Of a stretch of 64,000 nt of DNA, positions 1 to 12,429 are shown piece by piece. The notes under the pieces were generated by a model, which was given only the letters and a program-made list of their open reading frames with translations, had not been told where the DNA came from and did no database searches. Each line of letters begins with the position of its first letter. The first letter of the stretch is position 1. The stretch spans positions 34,974,067 through 35,038,066 of the forward strand of contig NC_067117.1 in the NCBI RefSeq assembly GCF_021347895.1, given 5' to 3'. Origin of the DNA: Acanthochromis polyacanthus (lineage: Eukaryota; Chordata; Actinopteri; Pomacentridae). Made by a program: the position numbers and the translations under genes.

Positions 1-567
1 AATGTTACTCGTTTAAAATAATTATCTCAGGTACAGTGTTTGAGGCACTGTTAGTTAGCTTTATAATTATCATAGGAAAATTATAAATCAAATGGACTAT
101 TACCATACTAATGTCATGCTAGTCATGTTTATCTCATTACTACAATGGACTGTAGTTTACTGTAGGGTAAACCGAGGTAAATGCCCCCTGTATATACATA
201 GACAAGCTTTTTTCACTTTTGACATGAAAGCCCTTCAGGGCTGTCTAGTAGCCATATCTAGCATCATAGCTAACTGGTTGGAACAAAAAAAGAAATAGAA
301 GAAAAAAAGCAGTATCTGGCAAAAAGGCCTTACTAACTGATTTTAATTCAAAATATAACTGTTTTCCTATACTAGCTTGGTCGAGCAGTGAATAATGTGA
401 CATTATTTTTATGTCAGGAATTGAAATATTAGTGATAATCAGTGAAAAATCAGTGAAAGCATAAACATATAACCCCTCCAAATGTGGTTCGTCCTTGACC
501 TATCAACTCTAAACTAACAGGCAATAATCAAACTTTTAAAAAGCCATTTCAAAAAATAATTATAATT
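1..567. other. AT-rich intergenic flank, nothing recognised
   Basis: AT-rich sequence before the gypsy element. Only short open frames without family features are present. I see no exon, RNA gene or repeat that I can name. Confidence 0.5.
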
Positions 568-572
568 ATATG

Positions 573-938
573 TGTTGTGTAAGGGAACGTTAGTGAGGAA
601 TCTGTTGGGGTAACACGGGGGGATTTGAGTGACGGGATGTCCGGTTCTAGTTGGAAAAGTAAACAGTTGAAAACAATCCGATCTCTGTCGTTTCTATTTA
701 GATAGAACCCACAGTGAGTTACAGGCGTTGTGATGTTATGGCATTTTATTGTGAAAGGTTACATGTGCAGCTATTCCCCGGAAGTGTTGTTGACTCTAGT
801 TTTACGGCTATGTTCTGGCGTTACATTGACAGACGAAACGCTAAACGATTTGCAGATGTTATGCAGCACAATAAAGAAACTTCAAGTTGAACAGGTATGA
901 TTCCTGACTCTGCATAACACCACAGGCGTAACATAACA
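573..938 (+). repeat. 5' LTR of the gypsy element, split by a nested LTR
   Basis: Positions 573-728 and 930-938 match the 3' LTR at 5206-5370. The piece between is a foreign insertion (729-924) plus its target duplication. The LTR begins TGTTGTGTAAGG and ends TAACATAACA. Confidence 0.92.
729..924 (+). mobile_element. Nested solo LTR of a second retroelement family
   Basis: This 196-bp unit begins TGTGATGTTATGG and ends CATAACACCACA. It is flanked by the 5-bp direct repeat GGCGT (724-728 and 925-929). Removing it and one GGCGT makes the host LTR collinear with the 3' LTR. An AATAAA near 870 fits an LTR polyadenylation signal. The TG...CA ends and 5-bp TSD indicate a solo LTR left by recombination. 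The orientation is inferred from the polyadenylation signal. The family was not identified. Confidence 0.75.
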
Positions 939-955
939 TGGTGTCAGATCAGTGG
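939..955 (+). promoter_or_regulatory. Candidate primer-binding site
   Basis: The bases immediately after the 5' LTR begin TGG, as tRNA 3'-end complements do in LTR retroelements. I could not match them to a particular tRNA. Confidence 0.45.
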
Positions 956-1228
956 TTGTCCGGTAGAAGAGAAAGATAAATAAAACACCGGAACCGACGA
1001 AGGACGACGAGAGAAAAAAAAAAGAGTCTAGAAGACCAACAAGTCCTGCTAGCGGCACCGTTAGCACAGCCACAGCTAGCCCAAGCGGCGCTACCTCAAT
1101 ACTTCCCACCGACGAAGTTTGATTTCACAAGACCCGACGAATGGCCGAGGTGGTTCAAGCGTTATGATCGCTACAGAATTGCATCAGGGCTGGACAAACA
1201 GTCTCAGGACTTTCAGGTCAATGCTTTC

Positions 1229-4200
1229 ATGTATTCGGCGGGGGAGGAGGCTGAAGACGTTTTGAATGTGCTGCCGTTAACGGAAGAGCAGAAGAAATCA
1301 TATCAAGCCGTCACGGAGGCGTTCGGAAAGCACTTCGTGAGCAAGAGGAGTGTGATATATGAAAGAGCCTGCTTCAACCGTCGGAACCAGCAACCAGGTG
1401 AGAGTGTGGAGTCTTTTATTACTGCGGTGCACACGTTAGCTGAACACTGCCAGTTCGGAGCTCTGAGGGAGGAGCTGATAAGGGACAGAATAGTGGTGGG
1501 AATTCTAGATGCCAGGCTGTCAGAACGTTTACAGCTGGATGCAGATCTCACCCTAGAAAAAGCAATAACCCAAGTCAAACAAAGTGCAGCAGTAAAGAAA
1601 CAACAACCGGTGCTGAGGAGAGCCGAGCAGACAGCAGGACTGATAGAAGGCATAACAAAGAAACAGAAGGGACGTAAATTTGTGTATGACAAAACAGACA
1701 GTCAGGCAGAAAGGTGTGGCAAGTGTGGGAATATGAAAAAACACCCATGGAAAGAATGCCCGGCACGGGATGCTGAATGTCGAAAGTGCCACAAAAAGGG
1801 ACATTATGCTAAAACATGCAGGTCAGCAAAAGGGGTGCACAACATCACGCAGGGATACATGAGAGAGGAGGAAGATTTTGCTTTTTTGGGAGAAGTGAGG
1901 TCCAATGGAGAGGATGAATGGGTCGGCGTAGTGCAGTTAAATGGGGAGGAGACGGCATTCAAGCTGGATACGGGGGCTGCAGTCACCGCGATTCCCAGCA
2001 GCACCTACTCCAGCCGAGTCCACGGGGCACTGCAGCAGCCAAAGAAAGTGCTTTATGGCCCAGGGCACCACAGACTTGAGGTTGAGGGGTGTTTTAAAGG
2101 GAGTCTGACATTAAAAGGCAAAACAACTAGACAAGAGGTGTATGTTGTTAATGAACTGTCCAGACCTCTGTTAGGCCTCCCAGCAATCAGGGCCCTCAAT
2201 CTGGTGCAGCGCGTCTGTGCGGTGGAAGCACAGCAGAAGGACTTTAAGGCGCTGTTTCCCTCGGTGTTCAACAGGCTAGGGAAATTAAAGGAGCCCTACA
2301 CTATCGCTTTGGATTCAGATGCTGTCCCACATGCTCTGTCTTCTCCACGTCGAGTGCCTCTCCCCCTTCGTGACAAGGTAAAAACTGAACTGGATCGCAA
2401 GGTCAGCATGGGGGTCATCTCCAGGGTGACAAAACCCACACCCTGGTGTGCCCGGTTGGTCATAGTGCCAAAACCCAAAAGCAAGATAAGGCTGTGTGTG
2501 GACTTAACACCGCTAAACAAGTGGGTTCAGAGGGAACGTCACATCCTTCCAGCTGTTGACCACACCCTGGGGATGCTGGCCGGGGCGAAAGTATTCACAA
2601 AGCTGGACGCCACCTCCGGATTCTGGCAAATCCCACTGGCAGAGGAAAGTAAGCTGCTGACGACCTTCATCACCCCGTTCGGGCGGTACGCGTTCAACCG
2701 CTTGCCGTTCGGGATTTCCTCTGCACCCGAACACTTTCAGCGGCGCATGTTGCAGATGCTGGAGGGCTGTGCAGGCACAGTGTGTCACGCCGATGACATA
2801 CTGGTGTATGGGGACAGCAAGGCCCAGCATGATGAGAGGCTCTGTCAGGTTCTGAAGAAACTCCAGGAGGAGGGACTGACGTTGAATGGCGAGAAATGTG
2901 AGTTTAGCAAGAACAGCATTACTTTTCTGGGCCACCGCATCTCAGTGGAAGGCGTGACGCCAGACCCTGAAAAGGTCAAAGCTATACAGGAGATGCCGGC
3001 ACCAACTGATGTTGAGGGAGTGAAAAGACTCATGGGAATGGCAAACTATCTCAGCAAGTTTCTGCCACACCTCGCATCGTACACTCGCCCAATCAAAGGT
3101 CTGCTGTGTGGGAAGAATGAGTGGTGTTGGGAAGCACCACAGAAAGAGGCTTTTAGAAGGCTCAAGTCTGAGCTCAGCTCTACACAGGTGCTGGCTGCCT
3201 ACTCACCGACAGTGGAAACGTGCGTGTCAGCAGACGCCTCATCCTTCGGTTTGGGGGGCGTCCTCACCCAGTGGCAGCCAGATGGAGCATGGAAACCGAT
3301 CGTCTTCATTTCACGAGGTATGTCAGAGACTGAAAGACATTACGCTCAGATCGAAAAGGAAGCTCTGGCAGCTACGTGGGCATGTCAACGTCTGTCCTCT
3401 TACCTGCTGGGACTGAGATTCAGGTTGGAGACAGACCACAAACCCCTAGTACCGTTACTCAGCACCAAGGCTCTGGATGAACTCCCACCGAGAGTGCTGA
3501 GGTTCAGGCTGAGGCTGCTGAGATTTTCATTTGATATTGTACATGTGCCAGGGAAGAGCCTGATAACAGCTGACACTTTATCCAGGGCCCCAATCCAACA
3601 CACCTTCTCGGCGGAGGAAAAGGAGAACGAGGCTGAGGTAAAAGTGTTCCTGGACGCTGTCACTCAGAGTCTCCCCGCCACAGAACACCGTCTGAAAGAA
3701 ATAGCGGCAAAGCAGAAAGCTGACCTAATCTGTGCACAACTGATCCAGTACTGCGAGACTGAGTGGCCAGAGAGACACGCACTGCCCCTCGAACTGACTC
3801 CCTTCTGGCCTGAAAAAGACAGCCTCACCTTAAATGGACAGCTACTCCTCCGAGGACAACGCATCGTCATTCCAAGTGAGCTGAGGAGGAAAATCTTAGA
3901 GCAGCTGCACAGCGGGCACCAAGGGGTCGTTAAATGCCGTGCTAGGGCCCGCCAGTCAGTCTGGTGGCCAGGACTGTTGACCCACATCAGGCAGATGGTG
4001 GAGAACTGTAACGTCTGTTCACAGCATCGTGCAGAGCAGAGAGAGTTGCTGCTGACAACAGCTGTGCAGGAGAGACCATGGCAACGTGTTGGCACGGACT
4101 TGTTCGTTTGGGAAGATAGCACTTACCTGCTTATAGTGGACTACTTCTCACGCTACATAGAAGTAGCACACATCACAGTAGCTACTGCCGAGACTGTAGT

Positions 4201-4972
4201 GGCCGCTCTTAAGGGTGCTTTCAGTCGCCATGGGACACCAGAAACGGTTATGTCCGACAATGGGCCACAGTACAGTGGTTCAGTGTTCCAGTCCTTCGCC
4301 ACAGCATATGGATTTGCTCACGTCACCAGCAGCCCCAGATATCCACAGGCCAATGGAGAAGCGGAGCGGGCTGTTGCCACAGTCAAAGGGCTGTGGAAAG
4401 GTGGAGGGGACAAAGCGAGGGCGCTGCAGGCTTACCGTGCTACACCCCTGGAGAGTGGCTACTCTCCAGCACAACTCCTCATGGGGAGAAATATCCGCTC
4501 TGACATTCCCCAAGTCCCAGCTGCACTTCGTCCTCGGTGGCCAAGCATCAAACAGTTCCAAAAGGTGGAAAGGCGGGCAAAAGAGAACCAGCAGCGCCGG
4601 TACAACCTGCGCCACAGAGTTCGGGTTCTGCCCCAGCTGCAGTCAGGCCAAGAGGTTTGGCTGCCTAAAGAAAACAAACATGGGACTGTTGTGCAGGAAG
4701 CGTCGACACCTAGATCCTACATTGTGGACACGGAGGAAGGTTTACTTAGGCGTAACCGCACACACATCCGCCCAGTTCAAAACACTCAGACACCTATACC
4801 TGACATCACTGATACGCCTGAGATCACCCCAGAGTCAGGCAACATAGGCATACCCGCACACATCGAAACAGCAGCAGACAGATACACACATGCAGACATA
4901 GATGCATCCAACACATATGTCACAGCATCAGGCCGAGTCTCACGTCCTCCCAGACGCCTGGATTTATAAGAC
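1229..4972 (+). CDS. Gag-Pol polyprotein of the gypsy element
   Basis: A single uninterrupted frame of 1246 codons from the first in-frame ATG encodes the retrotransposon polyprotein. Visible parts in order: capsid-like gag segment; two CCHC-type zinc knuckles (about residues 163-197, the second a standard C-x2-C-x4-H-x4-C); an aspartic protease with DTG at 247; reverse transcriptase with the catalytic ADD at 521-523; RNase H (about 665-750); an integrase zinc-binding HHCC region (about 893-932); and the integrase catalytic D957, D1010, E1046 with D35E spacing. All key residues are present, so the pol part looks functional. The frame is open upstream back to 980 and reads like gag (a W-P-R-W-F-K-R-Y stretch near 1140-1165), yet has no ATG there. 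The true gag start is therefore lost, non-AUG, or shifted by the A-run near 1013-1023. Confidence 0.92.
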
Positions 4973-5205
4973 ATTGTTGAGTTTACTGTGAAGAAAAAAA
5001 AATGGAATTGTATTCTAATGTTGTGTTGGAAAAGAAAGCAATATGTCACTCAGGGTTATACAGTTCATGGTTATGTATTTAAGAGTTAAGTACACAAGAG
5101 TGAATCTTATTAGTTATGTTCCTACAGAGTAAGTGTGTTCACTTAAGGATAAAAGGTTATATAAATACTGTGTTGGTGGAGGTGAGATCCAACTTAAGGG
5201 GGAGG

Positions 5206-5370
5206 TGTTGTGTAAGGGAATGTTAGTGAGGAATCTGTTGGGGTAACACGGGGGGATTTGAGTGACGGGATGTCCGGTTCTAGTTGGAAAAGTAAACAGT
5301 TGAAAACAACCCAATCTCTGTCGTTTCTATTTAGATAGAACCCACAGTGAGGTACAGGCGTAACATAACA
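5206..5370 (+). repeat. 3' LTR of the gypsy element
   Basis: A 165-bp LTR starting right after the polypurine tract and ending in CA, followed by the ATATG target duplication. It matches the 5' LTR with about four substitutions. Confidence 0.93.
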
Positions 5371-5375
5371 ATATG

Positions 5376-5519
5376 TAATATTTTATATAATTTTTCTGAC
5401 CCTTTAATGACTCACGTCACGAATGACGTCACAGCTTTAGCTGGAGGCAAAAGAGGAAGCCCGCGGCCGTGACCGAAAGGCGAAAGACTGAGGGACTAGG
5501 CTCTATCAACTTTTCTAAA
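5376..5519 (+). promoter_or_regulatory. Promoter-like stretch with CRE upstream of THAP exon
   Basis: Contains a perfect cAMP-response palindrome TGACGTCA at 5424-5431 and a half-site CACGTCA just upstream. CpG-rich sequence leads to the THAP start codon. No TATA box is evident. Function is inferred from position and motif only. Confidence 0.45.
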
Positions 5520-5678
5520 ATGTCGTCCTGCTGTGTTTTTGGATGCCAGAAGAGGAAGAATGACATTGGCGAACGCAAATTAAAGTTTTATAGGATTCCA
5601 CCGAACACTCGTGCTCAGAGGGAACGAAGACAGTTGTGGTTAAATGCAATGAGGCGAAAAGACTGGACAGAGGTGCAG
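5520..5678 (+). pseudogene. Orphan first coding exon of a THAP-domain protein
   Basis: Fifty-three codons from ATG to a strong donor (CAG then GTAAGTG) encode the first part of a THAP zinc finger, a C2CH DNA-binding module. Seen: the N-terminal Cys-x3-Cys pair (C5, C9), basic residues, the F-Y-R-I-P-P element that stands where THAP domains carry the F-P motif, and a downstream W-L-N-A-M-R-R segment with the conserved tryptophan. The second zinc pair (C-x2-H) would be on the next exon, which is absent. An L1-like LINE begins within about 200 bp and ece1 follows. It is either a gene remnant cut off by insertions or a THAP module of a mobile element. I did not assign a family member. Confidence 0.6.
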
Positions 5679-6478
5679 GTAAGTGACGTAGGATGTGGTA
5701 AGTGACGCACTTTCTGTGAGACGGATAATTCAAACAAAGCGCGCTCACACATTTGCTTGCGGATTTACTTCCCCTAATCTTTCAACTTTAAAATAATAAT
5801 AACAATAATAATTGGTAGAAAGTGGAAGTAAAGGTCTTTCAGATCCACTCTGGAGCACAGCGAGGAAGATTTGGCCAGCCTGACGAAGTTCATAGATCGC
5901 TGCTACGACACGCTCGTCATGGGGAAGCCAAACCAAACCTCAACTCCTGCCGGAGCTAAAGCTAAGAGGCTCCGGGATGATAATTCATCTGAAGCCATTT
6001 CTCCACCTGGGAACAACTCGACGGATGTTCTTCTCTCTATAGATAAGAAATTGTCCAGTCTCGACGCTCGTCTGAGCCTGCTGGAAGTGCTCCATCAGGA
6101 ATTCCAAGCTATACGCCAGTCCCTGGAATTCAGCCAGCAGCAGGTGGAGAAGCTGACGACGGAGAACACGAGCCTCAGAGAGTCGGTAAAATCCCTCACG
6201 GAGGGGTTCATCCGACTATCAGAGGAAAATAAAAAAATTACAGAAACTGTGATTGATCTCCAGTCCCGGAGCATGAGAGACAACCTGGTCTTCTCTGGAA
6301 TTCCGGAACAGACGGAGGAAGACCCTGAGTCGACGACGGTGAAGAATTTCATCCAGACTCACCTGAAGTTCCCGGAGGAAACCGTTAAAAACATCGCTTT
6401 CCTCAGAGTGCACCGTCTCGGAGGGAAACGACCTGGAGAGCACAGGCCGAGACCCATCATAGCAAAGTTTGCTAATTA

Positions 6479-6691
6479 CACACGTGGACAAAATTGTTGG
6501 TACCCCTCAGTTAAAGAAGGAAAAACCCACAATTCTCACTGAAATCACTTGAAACTCACAAAAGTAACAATAAATAAAAATTTATTGAAAATTAAATAAT
6601 CAAAAACAGCCATTACTTTTGAATTGTTGATTAACATAATTATTTTAAAAAACAAACTAATGAAACAGGCCTGGACAAAAATGATGGTACC
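6479..6691 (+). repeat. Left inverted repeat of Tc1 element
   Basis: A 213-bp terminal repeat with outer and inner transposase-binding-like direct repeats at its two ends. It is the reverse complement of 7902-8114. Confidence 0.93.
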
Positions 6692-6859
6692 TCTATAAAA
6701 GATTGAAAACTATTTGACCAGAGTGACATGATTAACTCAGGTGTGTCATTTAATTGACATCACAGGTGTTTCCAAACTCATAATCAGTCAGTCTGCCTAT
6801 TTAAAGGGAGACAAGTAGTCACCCTGCTGTTTGATGAAAAGGTGTGTACCACACTGAAC

Positions 6860-7898
<1,039 letters not shown>

Positions 7899-7901
7899 AT
7901 G

Positions 7902-8114
7902 GGTACCATCATTTTTGTCCAGCCCTATTTCATTAGTTTGTTTTTTTAAATAATTATGTTAATCAACAATTCAAAAGTGATGGCTGATTTTGATTATTTA
8001 ATTTTCAATAAATTTTTATTTATTGTTACTTTTGTGAGTTTCAAGTGATTTCAGTGAGAATTGTGGGTTTTTCCTTCTTTAACTGAGGGGTACCAACAAT
8101 TTTGTCCACGTGTG
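7902..8114 (-). repeat. Right inverted repeat of Tc1 element
   Basis: A 213-bp copy of the left repeat in inverse orientation, ending at the TA duplication. Confidence 0.93.
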
Positions 8115-8339
8115 TACAAGCAGAAGGAGCAGGTGAAGCGTCAGGGCCGGGAGCTGAAGGGAACCAACTTCGGCGTTAACGATCAGTTCCCTAAAGAGAT
8201 CCTGGATTGGCGCAGAGCCCTGTTTCCCACCAGGAAGAAAGCTATAGCTGAAGGCTCTCGTGCTGTCATCGCGGTGGACAAACTATTTATCAACGGTCAA
8301 CTGTACCGCGACCAGAACACCGCTCCGTGGCTCTTCTGA

Positions 8340-8793
8340 TGTCAGGTGATGTGCTTGATCTCACTCACAATGTCATTATACACAACACTGCCATAAAATA
8401 ATTAATACTAAAGTTAATTCCCGTCTTCACTGCACTGCTCACAGCACCAATGTCCTTTTTAAATCATATTTTATTTTTTTCACTGTTACTTGTTTCACTT
8501 TTCACTCTTTTTCTTTCTCACCTTTTCACAGTTCACCAATATTTCACCTGTTATAATCACTCAAACCTCACACACAGACATGAGAATAGGAATTTGTTGA
8601 CACACATCAGCACTATACACAGCTCACATAAACACATTTACTTAAAGCTTGTTGGAACAGCACAACCACGTTTGAAAATATTAAACAGGATGATTCAGAA
8701 TGCACACTTAGCTGGCATGTATGCACGTATGTGGCCCCTTTCAGATATAAGCTCTGGTAATATGCATGTAGCACTTACTTTAGTTGTTCAGTC
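8340..8793 (+). other. LINE spacer between ORF1 and ORF2
   Basis: AT-rich sequence between the two LINE reading frames. Open frames here show no protein features. It is probably the element's own inter-ORF region. Confidence 0.5.
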
Positions 8794-11460
8794 ATGAACG
8801 CACTAAGGTTTGTCACTTGGAATGTGCGTGCAGCTGGTACAGGGGAAAAGAGACTGAAAATCAATCAGCAACTGCAGAATTTGCAAGCAGACATTGTTTT
8901 ATTGCAGGAAACTCATTTATCAAATTCATCATTGGATCTTCTTCCATCAGCACAGTTTCCACATGTGTACTCAGCCTGTTATAATTCCAGGCAAAGAGGA
9001 GTAGCAATCCTTATAAATAAAAGACTAACCTTTGGTATTGACAGCACAATTGCAGACCCACAAGGCAGATTTATTATAGTGGTAATATCCATCCAAAATG
9101 TTAAACTGTGCATTGTGAATATATATGGACCAAATGTTGATGACCCCTCCTTTTTTCACTCTCTCTTCACTTCACTTGATGGTTACTCAAATAACACACT
9201 GATTATAGGAGGGGACTTCAACATGGTGTGTGACCCGGGAATGGACAGGCTCAGTACCACAGGAAACCAGCGAGTGTGGCGATCCTCAGAAACAGTTCAA
9301 CAATATATGAAGGATTTTGGTCTTTGTGATGCGTGGCGTTCTCATCACCCTACCGTAAGAGAATATACATTCTTTTCTTCAGCTCATCGTTCTTACTCTA
9401 GACTAGATTATTTCTTAATTAGCAACACGCTGATGAATGACATTTCAGAAATCAAAATCCATCCCATTACCATTAGCGATCATGCACCTGTATTATTTAC
9501 CCTTAAAAATAAGAATAATAAACCCCCATCTACAAACTGGAGATTTAACACATCATTACTTAAAGATCCCGAATTTATCAGCTATGTTAAAAGAGAATGG
9601 TCTATATATCTAGAAGATAACGACTTGCCAGAAACATCAGCGTGTCTTTTGTGGGAAGCAGGAAAAGCAGTTTTGAGAGGAAAAATAATATCTTTCTCTT
9701 CACATAAGAAAAAGAAAGAGGTCTCAAGAATCTCAGAGTTAGAACTTCTAATTCAATCCCTGGAGGAAGCTTATCGTGTTTCTCCAAAAGAGCACACGCT
9801 GAAGGATATAAGACAAGCTAAACTTGAACTTAATGAAATTATAGATAAAAAAAACTAAATTCATGGTGCAAAGACTTCGCTTAGAGAACTTTGAACATAG
9901 CAATAAATCTGGTAAATTTCTGGCCAATCAATTAAAAGTAAACAAAGAGAAAACAACAATCTCTGCTGTCAAAGACCCAGATGGAAACATCAGCCATGAC
10001 CCAGATAAGATAAATGATACCTTTAGAGATTTATATAAAGGATTATACAAATCACATATAAAGACAACAGAAGAGGACATTAATCAGTTCTTTAGTTCAA
10101 TTACTCTACCAAAACTACAACATGAAAATAGATTGGTGTTGGATTCTCCTCTGTCAGTCGAAGAACTTCATAAATCTCTGCAGCATATGCCAAACAATAA
10201 AGCACCCGGTCCAGATGGCTATCCAGTTGAATTCTATAAAGAATTCTGGACAACGTTGGCTCCCACCTTTCATAAAATGGTAACAGAAATTAAAAACAAA
10301 CAAAAAATACCTTCAAATATGAACTTAGCCAAAATTATTTTGTTATTAAAACCAGAAAAAGACCCCACACTTTCATCTAGCTACCGTCCAATTTCATTAA
10401 TAAATGTAGATCTTAAAATTATCAGCAAAGCTCTCGCCAGTAGAATAGAAAAAGTAACCCCCCTTATAATACATCCTGATCAAACAGGTTTTATTAAAGG
10501 GAGACATTCCTCTACTAATATGCGCAGATTAATTAACATAATAGATTATTCCACAATACATCATTTAGAATCCACAATCATCTCGTTAGACGCAGAAAAA
10601 GCATTTGATCGAGTAAATTGGAAATTTCTGTTTGCAACATTAAACAGATTTGGTTTTGGGCCATCTTTTATAGACTGGATAAAAATCTTTTATAATAACC
10701 CGGCTGCTTGTGTTAAGACCAATGACCAGACTTCTCCAAGTTTCTGTTTGCAGAGAGGCACTAGGCAGGGCTGCCCACTTTCTCCATCACTTTTCGCCAT
10801 CTTTATTGAACCTCTTGCAGCTGCCATAAGACAAAATACAGACATCAGAGGAATCCAAGCCAACAATATAGAACATAAAATAAGTCTTTATGCAGATGAT
10901 GTATTACTTTTCCTAAATAACTCCAAATCATCTATCTCACAGACAATTACGCTTATTAATACATTTTCATTGATATCTGATTATTCTATCAACTGGTCCA
11001 AGACTACAGCCATGCCTATTAATTGTGACATACCAAGAATATCTAACATCACAATACAGTCTGGAAACCTCAGATATTTAGGCATAAATATCTCTCCCAG
11101 GATATCAGAACTTACAAAACTAAGTTATGTTCAGTTATTGAAAACAATAGAGGACGATCTTATACGGTGGAAGCACTTACCCATATCACTCATGGGGAGA
11201 GTAGCCACTATTAAAATGATGGTTTTACCTAAAGTTAACTATGTATTCTCAATGATACCATCCAAACCATCCTCCTGTTGGTTTAAATCACTGGACTCAT
11301 ATATATCCAAATTTCTTTGGAAAAACAAACCATCACGTATCAGTTTAAAGACTCTACAACAGACTAAAGATAGAGGTGGACTGGATTTACCTAACTTCAG
11401 TCACTACTTCCTAGCTAGTAAGTTGCAGTATATTTCCAAATGGCTAAAACCTAGTAATGT
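8794..11460 (+). pseudogene. L1-type ORF2 (endonuclease and reverse transcriptase), frameshifted and truncated
   Basis: ORF2 starts at ATG 8794. The first block (8794-9858) is an apurinic-endonuclease-like domain: T-W-N-V-R near the start, L-L-Q-E-T-H, G-G-D-F-N around 9210-9225, and S-D-H-A-P near 9477-9491. The second block (from about 9857) is the reverse transcriptase: N-N-K-A-P-G-P-D-G near 10192-10218, the A-F-D-R-V-N segment near 10600, R-Q-G-C-P-L-S-P near 10765, and catalytic Y-A-D-D near 10887-10900. The blocks are in different frames. An 8-A run at 9847-9854 has one base too many for continuity. Similarity ends near 11460, so the C-terminal part with the Cys motif is missing. The open frame that continues to 11692 is not LINE sequence. 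Confidence 0.88.
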
Positions 11461-12337
11461 AGATTGGCGGGGTCGGCGGCCGCCGATCTTGGTCGCCTGG
11501 GGCCCGGCCCTGCTGGGCGCTGGAGGTCCTGGCCGGGTTCTCCCTCTGCCCCCTTCCGGGCCGGTCCGTGGTCGTCCTCGTGGTTTGGTGGCTCGGATCT
11601 CTGCTCTGGGATTGCTGCCGGCTCGCCTGGGTCTTGTGGGCTCTCGGGCCCGCTTCTGGCCTTCACGGAGGTCAGAGGTCATAGTTGCATGATCACAGTC
11701 ACAATTGCACCGTACTCTGCATGTGAACATAGCAACCATGTTGTCTTGAGGGGTGTTAAGTTTGTCCTGGTGCCAAAATATCAAAAGCCATGTTTCCTCA
11801 GTTTGTGTGTTTCACATAGATGATTTGAATAATTACTAGCTGTATTTCGTAACAAAACCCGTAGGATGCGTTCCGGTGTGTCTTTGTTAAGGTGTACTAG
11901 CTTGTTATCTGTTGTGTCGGTTTCAATTGAAAGATAATTGTATTCTTGCACTTTTCCTTTTCTCTTCACTATCCCCTCTTGTTGTTGTTTTTTTTCTCCT
12001 TTTCTCGTTTCTTTCTTCCTGCCTTTCCCCTGTCAGGTCCGGCAAATTTATGTATATTTAACTAATCAACAAGTATTCAATCTAAATAAATTACTGTACA
12101 GTATCAAGGGGAGTCTTATACTTACGAACTCCCCTTGGAAAAGCAAACTTGTATGGCACAGTGCAGCAGCCAGATCCTCATTCTGCCTGCTCTGTTGTCG
12201 GACAGGACACACACACAAAAAAAGAAAAGACTGGACAGAGACGATCAGCTGCAGTCAATTCCAGCCATTTTCAGTACCAAAAATCGCTAATATTCTATTT
12301 GTAAATAAAAAATATTCAATTCAATTCAATTCAGTTC
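11461..12337 (+). repeat. GC-rich then AT-rich unit fused to the LINE; unclassified repeat
   Basis: From about 11461 the composition jumps to strongly GC-rich (to about 11670). It then passes through a pyrimidine-rich segment (11940-12030) and an AT-rich tail with AATAAA-like signals, ending in a short ATTCA tandem (about 12317-12337). The layout resembles a short non-autonomous retroelement with its own tail. It joins the LINE with no visible target duplication. Long open frames on both strands in the GC-rich part are composition effects. Confidence 0.5.
12317..12337. repeat. ATTCA short tandem repeat
   Basis: About four units of ATTCA with slight imperfection, at the apparent end of the preceding repeat unit. 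Confidence 0.7.
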
Positions 12338-12429
12338 AGCTTTATTCCAGACACTGGGTCCAAATACACACACCATAAGAACAAGGACACAACAAGACAC
12401 AGAAAAAAATACAATCAAAAACAATAACC

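Larger units (their letters stand above)
573..5370 (+). mobile_element. Full-length Ty3/gypsy-type LTR retrotransposon
   Basis: Complete LTR retrotransposon integrated as a proviral copy. Two near-identical LTRs (165 bp once a nested insertion is removed) flank a gag-pol reading frame. The host duplication ATATG lies directly outside both ends (568-572 and 5371-5375). A possible primer-binding site starts at 939, just after the 5' LTR. A purine-rich tract (about 5196-5205) ends exactly at the 3' LTR. The LTRs differ at about 4 of 165 positions by eye, so the insertion is fairly recent. The domain order protease, RT, RNase H, integrase places it in Ty3/gypsy. No envelope gene follows pol. The integrase C-terminal style suggests the mag lineage, which is an inference. 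Confidence 0.93.

Noticed and set aside
11404..11784. Pro/Arg-rich frames on both strands in the GC-rich unit
   Set aside because: Open frames arise from GC-rich composition; both strands are open, and the unit is a repeat.
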